64,000 bases of DNA from JADKCL01 sp031424495 (GTDB lineage: Bacteria; Bacteroidota; Bacteroidia; J057; JADKCL01): assembly GCA_031424495.1 (NCBI GenBank), contig JANPHP010000061.1, positions 1 to 64,000 of the forward strand. The letters run 5' to 3'. Position 1 is the first letter of the stretch. Every line of letters starts with the position of its first letter. The notes under the pieces were generated by a model. It did not search any database. It was not told the DNA's origin and saw only the letters and a list, made by a program, of their open reading frames with translations. The translations under genes were made by a program, and so were the position numbers. Below are positions 62,895 through 64,000 of the stretch, in pieces.

Positions 62895-64000
62895 ATGGCA
62901 GTGAATCTAAAAGACCCCCAACTGTATTTCAACCGAGAGCTCAGTTGGTTGCATTTCAACGAGCGCGTGCTGCAAGAGGCCGAAGACGAAAGCCAACCCT
63001 TGCTGGAGCGGCTCAAGTTTCTATCGATTTTTTGCTCCAACCTCGATGAGTTTTTCATGATACGCGTTGCCGGCCTCAAGGAGCAGGTCGCAGCAGGTAT
63101 CCATGAACTGCCTGCCGATGGCCTCACCCCTGCCGATGCCATCGATCGCATCTCCACCAAGGTACACCACGACGTGGAGCGCCATTGTCGGCTGCTCAAT
63201 GACGATGTGCTCCCTGCTTTGCGCAAAAAAGGCATCCGCATTCGGCACTATCCCAGCCTCACCAATGAGCAAAAGGCTGAACTGACGGTCTATTTCAAGG
63301 AAAAAATATTTCCCGTGCTCACGCCGCTTGCGGTCGACCCATCGCACCCCTTCCCACAATTGCGCAACCTCGGACTGAACCTGCTCGTCGAGCTGCGCGA
63401 CCCGCTGCAAAAAAAGGAAAAGAAAATCGCAGTGCTGCCGATGCCCAGTCTGCTGAACCGCTTCATTCCGCTTACTGGCAAAAATAAAGGCGACGTCTTG
63501 CTGCTCGAGGACCTCATCGTGCCCAACTTGGAGATGCTATTCCCCAACATGATCATCGATGACGCCAACTGCTTTCGCATCACCCGCAACGCTGACATGG
63601 ACCTGTCTGAGGCCGAGGCCGACGACTTGCTCAAACTCATAGAGCGCGAATTGCGCAAGCGTCGCATGGGCACGCTCATTCGCTTGGAGGTCTCTGACAA
63701 AATGCCGAGCGAGAGCCGAGAGTTTCTGCAGCAGATCACCAAGCTCAACGCCAGGGCCATTTATGAAATCTATGGCCCTTTGGATGTAGCATCCTTCATC
63801 CAGTTTCTGGACTTTGATTTTCCCGATCTCAAAGACGCAGCATTCACGCCTGCCTTGCATCCACGCATCACCAAGAGCAGCAATATTTTTGACGCGATCC
63901 GCAAGCAAGATATTTTGCTGCATCACCCCTACGACAGCTTCAATCACGTGATCGACCTGGCGCAAGAGGCGGCCCGTGATCCACAGGTCTTGGCGATCAA
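62895..64000 (+). CDS. ppk1: Polyphosphate kinase 1 (3' end outside window)
   Basis: 368 complete codons from ATG 62895, then cut by the window edge; family length is near 700. PPK1 makes polyphosphate from ATP reversibly. Seen: the N domain YFNRELSWLHFNERVLQEAE, the NLDEFFMIRVAGL motif, PVLTPLAVDPSHPFPQL and HHPYDSFNHVIDLA near the end. The phosphorylated histidine lies in the missing part. Preceded by a 72-nt gap with no terminator. Confidence 0.95.
   Translation, partial: MAVNLKDPQLYFNRELSWLHFNERVLQEAEDESQPLLERLKFLSIFCSNLDEFFMIRVAGLKEQVAAGIHELPADGLTPADAIDRISTKVHHDVERHCRLLNDDVLPALRKKGIRIRHYPSLTNEQKAELTVYFKEKIFPVLTPLAVDPSHPFPQLRNLGLNLLVELRDPLQKKEKKIAVLPMPSLLNRFIPLTGKNKGDVLLLEDLIVPNLEMLFPNMIIDDANCFRITRNADMDLSEAEADDLLKLIERELRKRRMGTLIRLEVSDKMPSESREFLQQITKLNARAIYEIYGPLDVASFIQFLDFDFPDLKDAAFTPALHPRITKSSNIFDAIRKQDILLHHPYDSFNHVIDLAQEAARDPQVLAI

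Overview
The window is a piece of a Bacteroidota chromosome. Markers of this are a type IX secretion (T9SS) C-terminal sorting domain, type III glutamine synthetase, a SerB-SerA fusion, a BlaI / short M56 / TonB cluster, many Cys-lipoproteins, DUF1573 and DUF3575-like proteins, and promoters of the form TTTG-N20-TAnnTTTG. The mix suggests a Saprospiria/Chitinophagia-type organism, but that finer placement is inference. No rRNA, tRNA, CRISPR array, prophage or complete insertion sequence was recognised. Both ends cut genes: glycyl-tRNA synthetase on the left and polyphosphate kinase on the right.

Layout. 1-14 kb is housekeeping: glyS, a GT-C membrane glycosyltransferase, an OmpA lipoprotein, a TonB-C-like secreted protein, dusB, cdsA, then the two ammonium-assimilation enzymes gdhA and glnN (GSIII) with two secreted proteins and a repeat-rich intergenic stretch (9.25-9.55 kb) between them. 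14-27 kb holds a CPA2 antiporter with a cytosolic tail, two Uma2-type proteins (one with its nuclease residues lost), an ADP-ribosylglycohydrolase, a subclass B1 metallo-beta-lactamase, a three-zinc-ribbon protein with helical repeats, an LpxH-like phosphoesterase, and a minus-strand cluster with a PRMT-like methyltransferase, an HTH-KdsC fusion and a MORN-repeat protein.

27.0-29.0 kb is a compact array of duplicated GNAT-like genes, each overlapping a tiny basic protein gene, ending in a decayed third copy that carries a fragment of the neighbouring aminotransferase gene. 29-35 kb has the serine pathway (a serC-like aminotransferase and the serB-serA fusion) around a T9SS-exported Omp28-like protein. 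34.7-37.7 kb is a minus-strand run of five paralogous membrane proteins that all share an EAES motif directly after the signal peptide; no known system was recognised.

38-56 kb contains dtd, a second GT-C enzyme, MazG-like and nucleotidyltransferase genes, a 276-bp inverted-repeat element, two DUF937 genes, an esterase lipoprotein, an M14 peptidase, DUF3052, tag, an M3 peptidase, tonB, M56-blaI, a DUF1573 pair, a trypsin-like protease and a GroES-like protein followed by a truncated dihydrofolate-reductase-family gene. 57-64 kb carries a green-tuned proton-pump rhodopsin, several secreted proteins, an SGNH hydrolase and ppk1.
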